Part shown: piece by piece, positions 37,531 through 44,490 of the stretch
Position numbering within the stretch: position 1 is the stretch's first letter
Layout: every line of letters begins with the position of its first letter
Translations under genes and position numbers: made by a program
Assembly: GCA_902500785.1 (NCBI GenBank)
Contig: CABVRW010000028.1
Location: 2,359 to 46,848, forward strand
Direction: 5' to 3'
Source: an uncultured Nitrospira sp.
GTDB lineage: Bacteria > Nitrospirota > Nitrospiria > Nitrospirales > Nitrospiraceae
Length of the DNA: 44,490 bases
The notes under the pieces: generated by a model
Databases searched by the model: none
What the model saw: the letters and a program-made list of their open reading frames with translations, nothing else
Told to the model about the DNA's origin: nothing

Positions 37531-39857
37531 GACGGGACACCATAGTACGCCTGCGTATCACCGTGGAGGGAACGGTCCAGGGAGTCGGATTCAGGCCGTT
37601 CGTGTTTCGCCTGGCGCAAGACCTCGGGGTAGCCGGATGGGTGATGAATGGTGCCCGTGGCGCATTGCTGGAACTTGAGGGGTCCGTGGCTGTGGTGGAG
37701 AGCTTGCTGGAACGGATGCAGAGAGAAACGCCGGCCGCAGCGAAGATGGGCCGGCTGACCGTAGAGCCTGCCAGTCCGACTGGCGAGGTCGGCTTTCAAA
37801 TTCGAGCCAGCGAAGGTGTTGGCACGCGGCGTCTGGTCGTCTCTCCCGATCTTGCAACCTGTTCCGATTGTCTGGGGGAGTTGAGCGATCCGATGGATCG
37901 GCACTTCCGCTATCCCTTTCTCACCTGCACTCAATGTGGCCCGCGCTTCAGCCTCATCACGGACATCCCCTATGATCGCGCGAACAGCACGATGAATCGA
38001 TTCGACCTCTGCCGGGATTGCCGTGCGGAGTATGGGGATCATGGGAATCGTCGCTTCCATGCCGAAGCGATTGCCTGTCCGATGTGCGGTCCCCGATTAG
38101 CCTTGTGGGATGTACAGGGACACGTGGTGGCTCGTGAAGAGGCCGCGCTGCAGCAGGCCTGTAAGATTCTCCGGAAGGGCATGATCCTCGCGGTCAAGGG
38201 TGTCGGGGGATTTCAGTTGTGGGTGGATGCCTGCTCCGAGTCAGCGGTGCAACGGTTGCGTCTGCGCAAGATGAGACCGGACAAACCCTTCGCGGTGTTA
38301 TTTCCGTCCCTGTCCTCTGTGCTGGAGTCATGCAGTCTGGGGTTGGAGGAAGAGAGCCTGCTGCGTTCCTCCGAAGCACCGATCGTGTTATTGCGACAGG
38401 TTGAGGCGTCGAGGCTGGCTCTCTCCGTGTCGCCTGAGAATCCCCATATCGGCGCCATGCTGCCCTACAGTCCGCTCCACCATCTGCTGATGACCGGGTT
38501 GCAGAGTCCGGTTGTGGCCACGAGCGGCAATCGTGCCGAAGAACCGATCGCGATCGATGAAGGGGAGGCGCTGGTTCGCCTGGCCGGAATCGCGGATGCG
38601 TTCCTCGTGCACGATCGGGCGATCGCGCGACCGGTCGATGATTCAGTCCTTCGGGTGGTTGAGGGCGAGCGGGTGATTCTCCGGCGAGCGAGAGGATATG
38701 TGCCTCGACCAATCAGGATACCGGCGCCTCTTCCGAGCGGACGCGTGATGGTCCCGATCCTGGCGGTCGGAGGCCACCTGAAGAACACGATCGCACTGTC
38801 GTCCGGTAATGAGGTCCTGCTGAGCCAGCATCTGGGCGATCTGTCTACCCTGGAGGCCTTTGAGGCGTTTCGTCACACAGTCGATGATCTGCAACGGCTG
38901 CTCGACGTACAGCCAACACTCGTCGCCTGCGATCTCCATCCCGACTATCGATCAACCAGGTTTGCTCAGGAATTCGCCACGCGCCAGGCGGTCCCGCTCG
39001 TGCAAGTGCAACATCATCATGCGCATGTTGCCGCCTGTATGGCGGAGCATGGATTGGATGGCCAGGTGCTGGGGGTGGTGTGGGACGGGTCGGGGTACGG
39101 ACTTGACGGCCGGCTGTGGGGCGGAGAGTTCCTTGTCGCCGGGTATCCAGGCTTCACGCGTCTCGCCCATCTTCGGCCCTTTCGCCTGCCGGGCGGAGAG
39201 ATGGCGATGCGCAAACCCTGGCGCTGTGCCTTCTCACTCCTGTGGGAGACCCATGGTGAGGGCGTGGCAATTCAAGAACTGGGAGCCCGGCGTGGAAGAC
39301 AAGGAGAGCCGGATGCTCTCGCTGTCCTTTTGAATACCGGCGTAGTCTCTCCCGAGACCACCAGCATGGGACGCCTGTTCGATGCCGTAGCTTCGCTTGC
39401 AGGCCTGTGTGATGAGGCCAGCTTTGAAGGGCAGGCGGCCATGGCGCTGGAGTTTGCCGCCGCACGTTATGAAAAGACTGCACCCGGTGATGAGACGGGC
39501 TACCCGTGCCCTATCCGACAGGGAGACGATAGGTCAGTTGAGTGGGTCGCCGACTGGCGACCGCTGATTGAGTTGCTACTGGAGGAGAGACGCACGGGGA
39601 GCAGCCCGGAACGAATCGCGTTTCGATTCCATCTCGGTCTGGTTGACCTGATCGGTCAGATTGCAGAACGAGCCGCGTTGCCGCGAGTGGTGTTAACCGG
39701 TGGATGTTTCCAGAATGCTCTGTTACTCCGGCTTGCGCGGCACCGGTTGGCGCGAGCGGGGTTTACCGTCTACGGCCATCGACTGGTACCGCCCAATGAC
39801 GGGGGACTGTCCTTGGGCCAGACGGTCGTGGCGGCACACCGTTCCGGTCACGCATAA
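37527..39857 (+). CDS. hypF: Carbamoyltransferase HypF
   Basis: 776 residues, full length. HypF uses carbamoyl phosphate and ATP to carbamoylate the C-terminal Cys of HypE, the source of the cyanide ligands of the active site. Domains in order: acylphosphatase-like (VQGVGFRPFVFRLA, about 1-95), a zinc-binding segment with four CXXC pairs (CSDC, CTQC, CRDC, CPMC, about 110-190), a YrdC-like nucleotide domain (about 205-390, with KGVGGFQLWVDA and KMRPDKPFAVLF) and a Kae1-like domain from about 410 with the metal motif HHHAHVAACMAEH. Its substrate could come from CarAB, encoded in the same window. Confidence 0.96.
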   Translation: MRRDTIVRLRITVEGTVQGVGFRPFVFRLAQDLGVAGWVMNGARGALLELEGSVAVVESLLERMQRETPAAAKMGRLTVEPASPTGEVGFQIRASEGVGTRRLVVSPDLATCSDCLGELSDPMDRHFRYPFLTCTQCGPRFSLITDIPYDRANSTMNRFDLCRDCRAEYGDHGNRRFHAEAIACPMCGPRLALWDVQGHVVAREEAALQQACKILRKGMILAVKGVGGFQLWVDACSESAVQRLRLRKMRPDKPFAVLFPSLSSVLESCSLGLEEESLLRSSEAPIVLLRQVEASRLALSVSPENPHIGAMLPYSPLHHLLMTGLQSPVVATSGNRAEEPIAIDEGEALVRLAGIADAFLVHDRAIARPVDDSVLRVVEGERVILRRARGYVPRPIRIPAPLPSGRVMVPILAVGGHLKNTIALSSGNEVLLSQHLGDLSTLEAFEAFRHTVDDLQRLLDVQPTLVACDLHPDYRSTRFAQEFATRQAVPLVQVQHHHAHVAACMAEHGLDGQVLGVVWDGSGYGLDGRLWGGEFLVAGYPGFTRLAHLRPFRLPGGEMAMRKPWRCAFSLLWETHGEGVAIQELGARRGRQGEPDALAVLLNTGVVSPETTSMGRLFDAVASLAGLCDEASFEGQAAMALEFAAARYEKTAPGDETGYPCPIRQGDDRSVEWVADWRPLIELLLEERRTGSSPERIAFRFHLGLVDLIGQIAERAALPRVVLTGGCFQNALLLRLARHRLARAGFTVYGHRLVPPNDGGLSLGQTVVAAHRSGHA

Positions 39858-39910
39858 ACATTCCGGTTCGGACGGACTCTAGAGCAGTTGGCAGATGTGA
39901 GGGGCGACAG

Positions 39911-41641
39911 ATGTACCGCCGTGTGATGGCGTTTGATTTTGACGGCACGCTTGCTGTGCATGGGGTGGTTCCTCGCGAGCTTGAAGACGCCCTCGAACAA
40001 TGCCGTGCTTCGGGCCACGCCCTCTTTCTTGTCACGGGTCGCCGTTTCGAGACGGTCTCTCTAGGCCGCCTCAGCCAAGTGTTCACCGGCATCGTGTGGG
40101 AGAACGGGGCGGTCCTGTTTCACACTGCCACCGGTGAAGTCTATCTGCCCTTCGGGCAGCTGGAAGACCGCCTTGTGCAGGCGTTGAAGGACAAGGAGAT
40201 TCCCCTCGAACAGGGGTTGGCCATTGCGGCAACCTGGGTGCCACATGACCAGGAAGTATGGCAGGTGCTCGGCGCGCAGGGTGGCGGCGCAGTCGTCGAG
40301 TATAACAAAGGCGCGGTGATGATTTTGCCGGCTGGCGCGGCGAAAGGGGCTGGCTTAGAACGCCTGCTCACGATCTGCGGGTTTTCCGCGCACAATCTGG
40401 CGGCGTTCGGAGATGCTGAGAACGATATCTCGATGCTGCGGCTTTCCGAAGTCGCGGTGAGCGTCGGGGATGCCGTGTCGGCCGTTCGAGAGATGGCTGA
40501 TGTGGTCGCGTCTCAGCCTGGCCCGGCAGGCGTGCTGGAAATTCTGGACCGGTACCCCTTGGCTGGCAAGTACTTCGACATTCCCTTGCGTCGCGAGCGG
40601 CGCATTATGGTCGGACGGGATAAGGAGGACCGCGAAGTGTCGCTACCGGGGTCCCGTCTCGCCGGACGGAACCTGGGCGTATTCGGGGATTCGGGCACAG
40701 GCAAGTCCTGGGTGGTGGGACTTCTGGCCGAAGGACTGCACCACGAGGACTATCAAGTCCTGCTGGTGGACCCTGAAGGAGACTTCCGCGGTCTCCGAGC
40801 CTTACCACGATTTGTGGCTCTGGAGGGAGATCATGTCTCCATGCCGTCCCCATCGGCAGCGGTATCCTTGCTGGAAACCGGGGGCGTGTCGGTGGTGCTG
40901 GATCTCAACCGCTATCCGGTCGCTCTCCGGATCCCCTATGTCGCCGAACTCGTGCGGGCGCTGCGTCCATTGCGTGAGAGAAAGTACCGGCCCCATTGGA
41001 TTGTCTTCGATGAAGCTCAGCAGATATTTCCTCCGGGTGGTGGCGAGGCGACGAACGCGGTGGGTCCTCTGTTGGAACAGGGCGGATGGGGCTTTGTTTC
41101 CTATCGCCCTGATCGCCTTGATCCGATGGTTCTTCATGCCGTGCACCATTGCCTGGCAACGCGCCTGGTGGAGCCGGAAGCGGTCCGGGCGGTGAAAGAG
41201 CATTGTGGCGATTGCGGGATAGAAACGGTGAACTTTGCAGAGATCGCTCCCGGTGAGATCCTCTTGTGTGAGGGCCAAGTGGCCCGTTTGCGCCCGGCCT
41301 TCCGCCGGGTTCCCCATATCAGGCATTTCTACAAGTACCTGGAGGTGCCGCTGCCGCCTGGTAAGCGATTCTGGTTTCGGGATGCGCAGGCGGGCGTGGG
41401 CCAGGAAGCGGCCAGCCTCTATGAGTTCTTGCAGCTGATTCCCAAGGTCCCCCGGGCGAGTCTGGAGTACCACGACCATCGGGAAGATTTCTCGCGCTGG
41501 GCGGAGAGTGCGCTGGGTGACGCGGACCTGGCCGCGCGTCTGCGTAAGCTGGCGCATCGGCAGCTCAAAGGAAAACAGCTGCGGGAGGCCATCCGGGAGA
41601 CGGTCGCGGCGCGATACGAAGAGCTGAATGCGTTACGTTAA
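39911..41641 (+). CDS. HAD-IIB phosphatase fused to HerA-like P-loop ATPase, in the hyp operon
   Basis: 576 residues. An N-terminal Cof/sucrose-phosphatase-type HAD domain (1-215) has motif I DFDGT (9-13), TGR, Lys145 and motif IV GDAEND (167-172). A FtsK/HerA-like ATPase domain follows (about 225-465) with Walker A GDSGTGKS (259-266), DPEGD at 287-291 and Walker B IVFDEAQ (364-370). A C-terminal tail (about 485-545, FWFRDAQ… SLYEFLQLIP … DFSRWAESALGD) recalls, from memory, DUF5752. No signal peptide or membrane segment. Not a known Hyp factor. It starts 53 bases after hypF and ends 98 bases before hypC, same strand. Possible roles include a chaperone-like or metabolite-repair factor for hydrogenase assembly; it may equally be a passenger. 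Domain calls are fairly sure, function unknown. Confidence 0.82.
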   Translation: MYRRVMAFDFDGTLAVHGVVPRELEDALEQCRASGHALFLVTGRRFETVSLGRLSQVFTGIVWENGAVLFHTATGEVYLPFGQLEDRLVQALKDKEIPLEQGLAIAATWVPHDQEVWQVLGAQGGGAVVEYNKGAVMILPAGAAKGAGLERLLTICGFSAHNLAAFGDAENDISMLRLSEVAVSVGDAVSAVREMADVVASQPGPAGVLEILDRYPLAGKYFDIPLRRERRIMVGRDKEDREVSLPGSRLAGRNLGVFGDSGTGKSWVVGLLAEGLHHEDYQVLLVDPEGDFRGLRALPRFVALEGDHVSMPSPSAAVSLLETGGVSVVLDLNRYPVALRIPYVAELVRALRPLRERKYRPHWIVFDEAQQIFPPGGGEATNAVGPLLEQGGWGFVSYRPDRLDPMVLHAVHHCLATRLVEPEAVRAVKEHCGDCGIETVNFAEIAPGEILLCEGQVARLRPAFRRVPHIRHFYKYLEVPLPPGKRFWFRDAQAGVGQEAASLYEFLQLIPKVPRASLEYHDHREDFSRWAESALGDADLAARLRKLAHRQLKGKQLREAIRETVAARYEELNALR

Positions 41642-41739
41642 CGGATCACGGCAAGATCGTCGCACGAGACAGGCTCCCGTTTCCCATCTACGGGCACGTT
41701 GGGTCGGGACGGCGAGCTGTCCATTGGAAGGACATTGAG

Positions 41740-42000
41740 ATGTGCTTAGCGGTGCCAGGGCAGGTCCTTACGATCGCGGACGACCAACTGCGTACCGCGA
41801 CGATCTCGTTCGGCGGCACCATGAAAGAGGTGTCCTTGGCGCTCGTGCCGGAAGCCGCCGTCGGAGACTATGTGATCGTGCACGTGGGATTTGCCATCAG
41901 CAAACTGGATGAGGATGCGGCAAGGCGGTCGCTTGAGCTCTTCGCTGCTCTTGCCAATAAGGAGGCAGGTCGCGCGACTGACGATCAGCCGCGCAGCTGA
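41740..42000 (+). CDS. hypC: Hydrogenase maturation chaperone HypC
   Basis: 86 residues from ATG 41740 with GGAAGGA upstream. HypC forms a complex with HypD and with the immature large subunit, carrying the Fe(CN)2CO unit. The essential Cys2 is in the invariant start MCLAVPGQV. The beta-barrel core (TATISFGGTMKEVSLALV, VGDYVIVHVGFAISKLDE) is normal, with a C-terminal extension rich in Ala and acidic residues. It precedes hypD by 9 bases. Confidence 0.95.
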   Translation: MCLAVPGQVLTIADDQLRTATISFGGTMKEVSLALVPEAAVGDYVIVHVGFAISKLDEDAARRSLELFAALANKEAGRATDDQPRS

Positions 42001-42009
42001 CGGCTACTG

Positions 42010-43128
42010 ATGAAATATGTCGATGAATATCGAGACGGTGCGACGGCCGCCGCGTTGACCGAGAGGATCAAGCGGACGGTCAGCCGCCCCTGGACGGTGA
42101 TGGAGGTCTGCGGCGGGCAAACTCATGCGATTGTGCGGTTCGGGCTCGATGCCCTGTTGCCGTCTGCTCTGACTCTTGTGCATGGGCCCGGCTGTCCTGT
42201 CTGTGTCACGCCGATCGGTATTATTGACCAGGCACTTCAGCTCGCGTCGTTGCCGCAAGTCATCTTCTGCTCCTTCGGAGATATGTTGCGGGTACCAGGC
42301 TGCCAAGGAAATCTGTTCGACGTCAAGGCGGCCGGGGGAGATGTACGCATCATCTATTCGCCGCTGGATGCGCTGGAGTTGGCCCGTGCGAACCCGGACC
42401 GCCAGGTCGTGTGTTTCGCGGTGGGATTTGAAACAACCGCGCCGGCCTATGCGATGGCAGCAATCCAGGCGCGGCGTCAGGGGCTCAGCAACTTCAGTCT
42501 GCTGGCGGCTCATGTGCTCGTGCCGCCGGCCATGGAAGCGATCTTGTCCGCGCCCGGCTGTCTCGTGCAAGGTTTTCTGGCGGCCGGGCATGTCTGTACG
42601 GTCATGGGCTATGAAGAATACGAAGATCTGGCGCGACGCTATCGTGTCCCCATCGTCGTGACGGGATTTGAGCCGATCGATATCCTGGAAGGGATTGCGA
42701 TGGTGGTCAGCCAATTGGAAGCAGGGCGGGCAGGCGTCGAGAATCAATACAGCCGATCAGTACGTCGGGAAGGCAATGTGGCGGCACAGGCGGCAGTGCG
42801 GGAAGTGTTTGAACCCACATTGCGTGCGTGGCGCGGCATCGGCGAGATCCCCCTCAGCGGCCTGGCACTCACCGCCGCGTATGTTGATTTGGATGCCACG
42901 GTGCGATTTCGAGACCCCCTCTCTCGTTTTGCTCCGGCGGGTGGAGAAGATCCCGACTGTCAGAGCGGTCTGGTATTACAGGGTTTGCTCAAACCGCCGG
43001 ACTGTTCCGCCTTTGCCACGCGTTGCACGCCGGAGAACCCGCTCGGTGCGCCGATGGTATCGGGCGAAGGAGCCTGCGCGGCCTATTATCGGTACCGTCG
43101 AAGAAACGACGGGAGTGGGGCGCGATGA
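42010..43128 (+). CDS. hypD: Hydrogenase Fe-cofactor assembly protein HypD
   Basis: 372 residues. HypD is an Fe-S scaffold that, with HypC, receives cyanide from HypE and assembles Fe(CN)2CO. Conserved motifs are [11 protein letters not shown] (the catalytic Cys, with Gln where many have His), [10 protein letters not shown], the [10 protein letters not shown] segment and Cys residues for the [4Fe-4S] cluster toward the C-terminus ([22 protein letters not shown]). It overlaps hypE by 4 bases (ATGA). Confidence 0.95.
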   Translation: MKYVDEYRDGATAAALTERIKRTVSRPWTVMEVCGGQTHAIVRFGLDALLPSALTLVHGPGCPVCVTPIGIIDQALQLASLPQVIFCSFGDMLRVPGCQGNLFDVKAAGGDVRIIYSPLDALELARANPDRQVVCFAVGFETTAPAYAMAAIQARRQGLSNFSLLAAHVLVPPAMEAILSAPGCLVQGFLAAGHVCTVMGYEEYEDLARRYRVPIVVTGFEPIDILEGIAMVVSQLEAGRAGVENQYSRSVRREGNVAAQAAVREVFEPTLRAWRGIGEIPLSGLALTAAYVDLDATVRFRDPLSRFAPAGGEDPDCQSGLVLQGLLKPPDCSAFATRCTPENPLGAPMVSGEGACAAYYRYRRRNDGSGAR

Positions 43129-44177
43129 ACAAACGCGACGAGCTTCAACTCCAATGCCCGTTGCCTGTCTCCGGTGACCGCGTGCTCCTGGCGCACGGTG
43201 GCGGTGGACGGCTCATGCAGGACTTGATTCGCGGAATCTTCCTTCGCTCGTTCGACAACGAGTGGCTTCGCCGGCTCCATGACGGCGCAACATTCCCGGT
43301 CGAGGAAGGGACTCTCGCATTCACCACCGATTCCTATGTCGTGTCGCCCTTGTTTTTCCCGGGCGGAGACATCGGCAGTCTGGCAGTGCATGGCACAGTC
43401 AATGACCTCGCCATGTGCGGGGCGATGCCACTCCATCTCAGCGCAGGATTCATTCTAGAGGAAGGACTCGCCCTGGACACGCTCCGGAAGGTGGTAGAGT
43501 CGATGGCGCAAGCGGCGGAAGGGGCGGGGGTGCAGGTCATCACCGGAGATACGAAGGTGGTGGATCGCGGCAAAGGCGACGGGATTTTTATCAACACCGC
43601 GGGCATCGGCGTCGTACCTCCTGGTGTTCGGATCGGCCCACAAGAGGTGCAGCCAGGAGATCGGATTCTATTGAGCGGCGATCTTGGTTCCCACGGCTTG
43701 GCCGTGATGAGCGTGCGCGAAGGGCTGCGCTTTACCGGCGAGATCGAAAGCGATTCGGCGCCGTTGCATCTGGTCGTGCATGATCTGCTGGAGTGTGGAG
43801 CCTCTGTCCATTGTCTGCGCGATTTGACGCGCGGCGGGCTCGCCAGCGCGCTCAATGAACTTGCTGTCAGCGCGCAGGTAGGCATGACGATTGAGGAGCG
43901 GCTCATTCCTGTGCGAGAACCCATGCGCGGTGCCTGTGAGTTGTTGGGCCTCGATCCCCTCTATGTCGCGAACGAAGGACGGTTCGTCGTCTTCCTGCCG
44001 GACGCGCATGTAGAGGTGGCGTTAGCCGCCATGCGCCGGCACCGAGTGGCGCAGCAGGCGGTTCAGATCGGCACGGTCACGGCAGAGCATGCTTCGCTGG
44101 TGGCGCTGCGGACGGTATTAGGCACGCATCGCATTCTTGACCTCTTGTCCGGCGAACAGTTGCCCCGCATTTGCTAG
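43125..44177 (+). CDS. hypE: Carbamoyl dehydratase HypE
   Basis: 350 residues from ATG 43125; the frame is open upstream within hypD. HypE dehydrates the thiocarboxamide on its own C-terminal Cys to thiocyanate. The C-terminus ends PRIC with that Cys, as in the family. The AIR-synthase-like fold is evident: [15 protein letters not shown] at the start, [35 protein letters not shown], and [16 protein letters not shown]. The last hyp gene and the end of the operon. Confidence 0.96.
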   Translation: MNKRDELQLQCPLPVSGDRVLLAHGGGGRLMQDLIRGIFLRSFDNEWLRRLHDGATFPVEEGTLAFTTDSYVVSPLFFPGGDIGSLAVHGTVNDLAMCGAMPLHLSAGFILEEGLALDTLRKVVESMAQAAEGAGVQVITGDTKVVDRGKGDGIFINTAGIGVVPPGVRIGPQEVQPGDRILLSGDLGSHGLAVMSVREGLRFTGEIESDSAPLHLVVHDLLECGASVHCLRDLTRGGLASALNELAVSAQVGMTIEERLIPVREPMRGACELLGLDPLYVANEGRFVVFLPDAHVEVALAAMRRHRVAQQAVQIGTVTAEHASLVALRTVLGTHRILDLLSGEQLPRIC

Positions 44178-44490
44178 TCGTCACACCTGTATCGTCTTGG
44201 AGTGAGAGGAAGAACGGCCAAAGACCGAGAAAGGATGCTTTATGGAAGGGCTGGCAGTCGATTGGTTGCCGCAGAGTTGCTTTACCAGGCCTGTTGAGAT
44301 AAGAGATGTTTTCCGAAGACCTCTGGCCTTAGTCCATTGTCGTAGTCAGGTATATGCTGAGAGGAAGGGGGCTTATGACAACAGTTTTACTTCTGCGGAC
44401 GGTTGTGGAGTATGACGGAAATTTCGAACCTGGTTTATAAGTTGACATAATATATCTTATCGGACATTACTCCGATGCTGTCTTTTGAGC
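44178..44490 (+). other. Gene-free, AT-richer right edge
   Basis: 313 bases after hypE with no convincing open frame. A dif-like site (44440-44467) is listed separately. A CGGA…TCCG inverted repeat (44461-44474) touches the dif candidate. No obvious terminator after hypE was found. Confidence 0.55.
44440..44467 (-). other. dif: Candidate dif site (XerC/XerD chromosome dimer resolution)
   Basis: 28 bp with the dif layout. The XerD-type arm AGTTGACATAA (44440-44450) differs at one base from the Bacillus subtilis arm (AGTTTACATAA) and at two from the E. coli arm. The 6-bp centre TATATC differs at one base from the Bacillus centre. The XerC-type arm TTATCGGACAT (44457-44467) is the more variable half. 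It lies in the gene-poor end of the window. A dif-like attachment site used by a mobile element is the main alternative. Confidence 0.7.

Noticed and set aside
32486-44177. Hydrogenase locus as a mobile island
   Set aside because: Its codon use and GC content look like the neighbouring genes and no integrase flanks it within the window; the nearby dif candidate alone does not prove transfer.

Overview
The window looks like chromosomal DNA of a Nitrospira-type bacterium (phylum Nitrospirota). This rests on the GC-rich Gram-negative gene set with KDO/heptose (LPS) genes, a copper nitrite reductase beside a Crp/Fnr regulator, and a complete group 3b-type [NiFe] hydrogenase locus, a combination I know from Nitrospira. 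No amo, hao or nxr genes are present, so nitrite oxidiser versus comammox cannot be decided here, and the genus assignment is an inference.

Region 1 (1-6479, minus strand): transketolase, then an overlapping Crp/Fnr regulator, then nirK, followed by three small exported proteins and a left-edge partial gene (HMA-like protein, putative beta-barrel, SBP-type lipoprotein, DUF3365-like protein). A perfect 24-bp palindrome with Crp/Fnr-box geometry lies upstream of nirK. Downstream of nirK is a terminator-like hairpin and then a short relic of a second nirK 3' end.

Region 2 (6600-18271, plus strand): a pyrimidine operon with a consensus promoter, a PyrR-type attenuation leader, pyrR-pyrB-pyrC, a small membrane protein, carA, an S49 peptidase, an M48 peptidase and carB, then greA and a SAM hydroxide adenosyltransferase.

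Region 3 (18300-22586): an orphan RND-type adaptor lipoprotein (plus), then a putative outer-membrane protein and bioA (minus).

Region 4 (22680-32041, plus): a consensus promoter drives lepA-lepB. These are followed closely by heptose kinase, kdsB, pyrG, kdsA, kdsD, pgsA and plsY, an envelope-biogenesis run. Two diverged copies of a ~122-125 bp MITE-like repeat sit at pyrC/DUF4149 and at pyrG/kdsA.

Region 5 (32350-44177, plus): a candidate sigma-54 promoter precedes the four hydrogenase subunit genes (beta, gamma, delta, alpha), the maturation protease, hypA, hypF, an unusual HAD phosphatase/HerA-like ATPase fusion, hypC, hypD and hypE. The hydrogenase is predicted to be cytoplasmic and NAD(P)-linked, and the locus carries its own maturation set.

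Region 6 (44178-44490): AT-richer DNA with no gene, holding a 28-bp sequence that closely resembles a XerC/XerD dif site, so the replication terminus may lie at the right edge.

The most noteworthy items are the HAD-ATPase fusion inside the hyp operon, the dif candidate, the three-hairpin pyrR leader with an overlapping leader ORF, the nirK operator, the nirK relic and the paired MITE-like elements.
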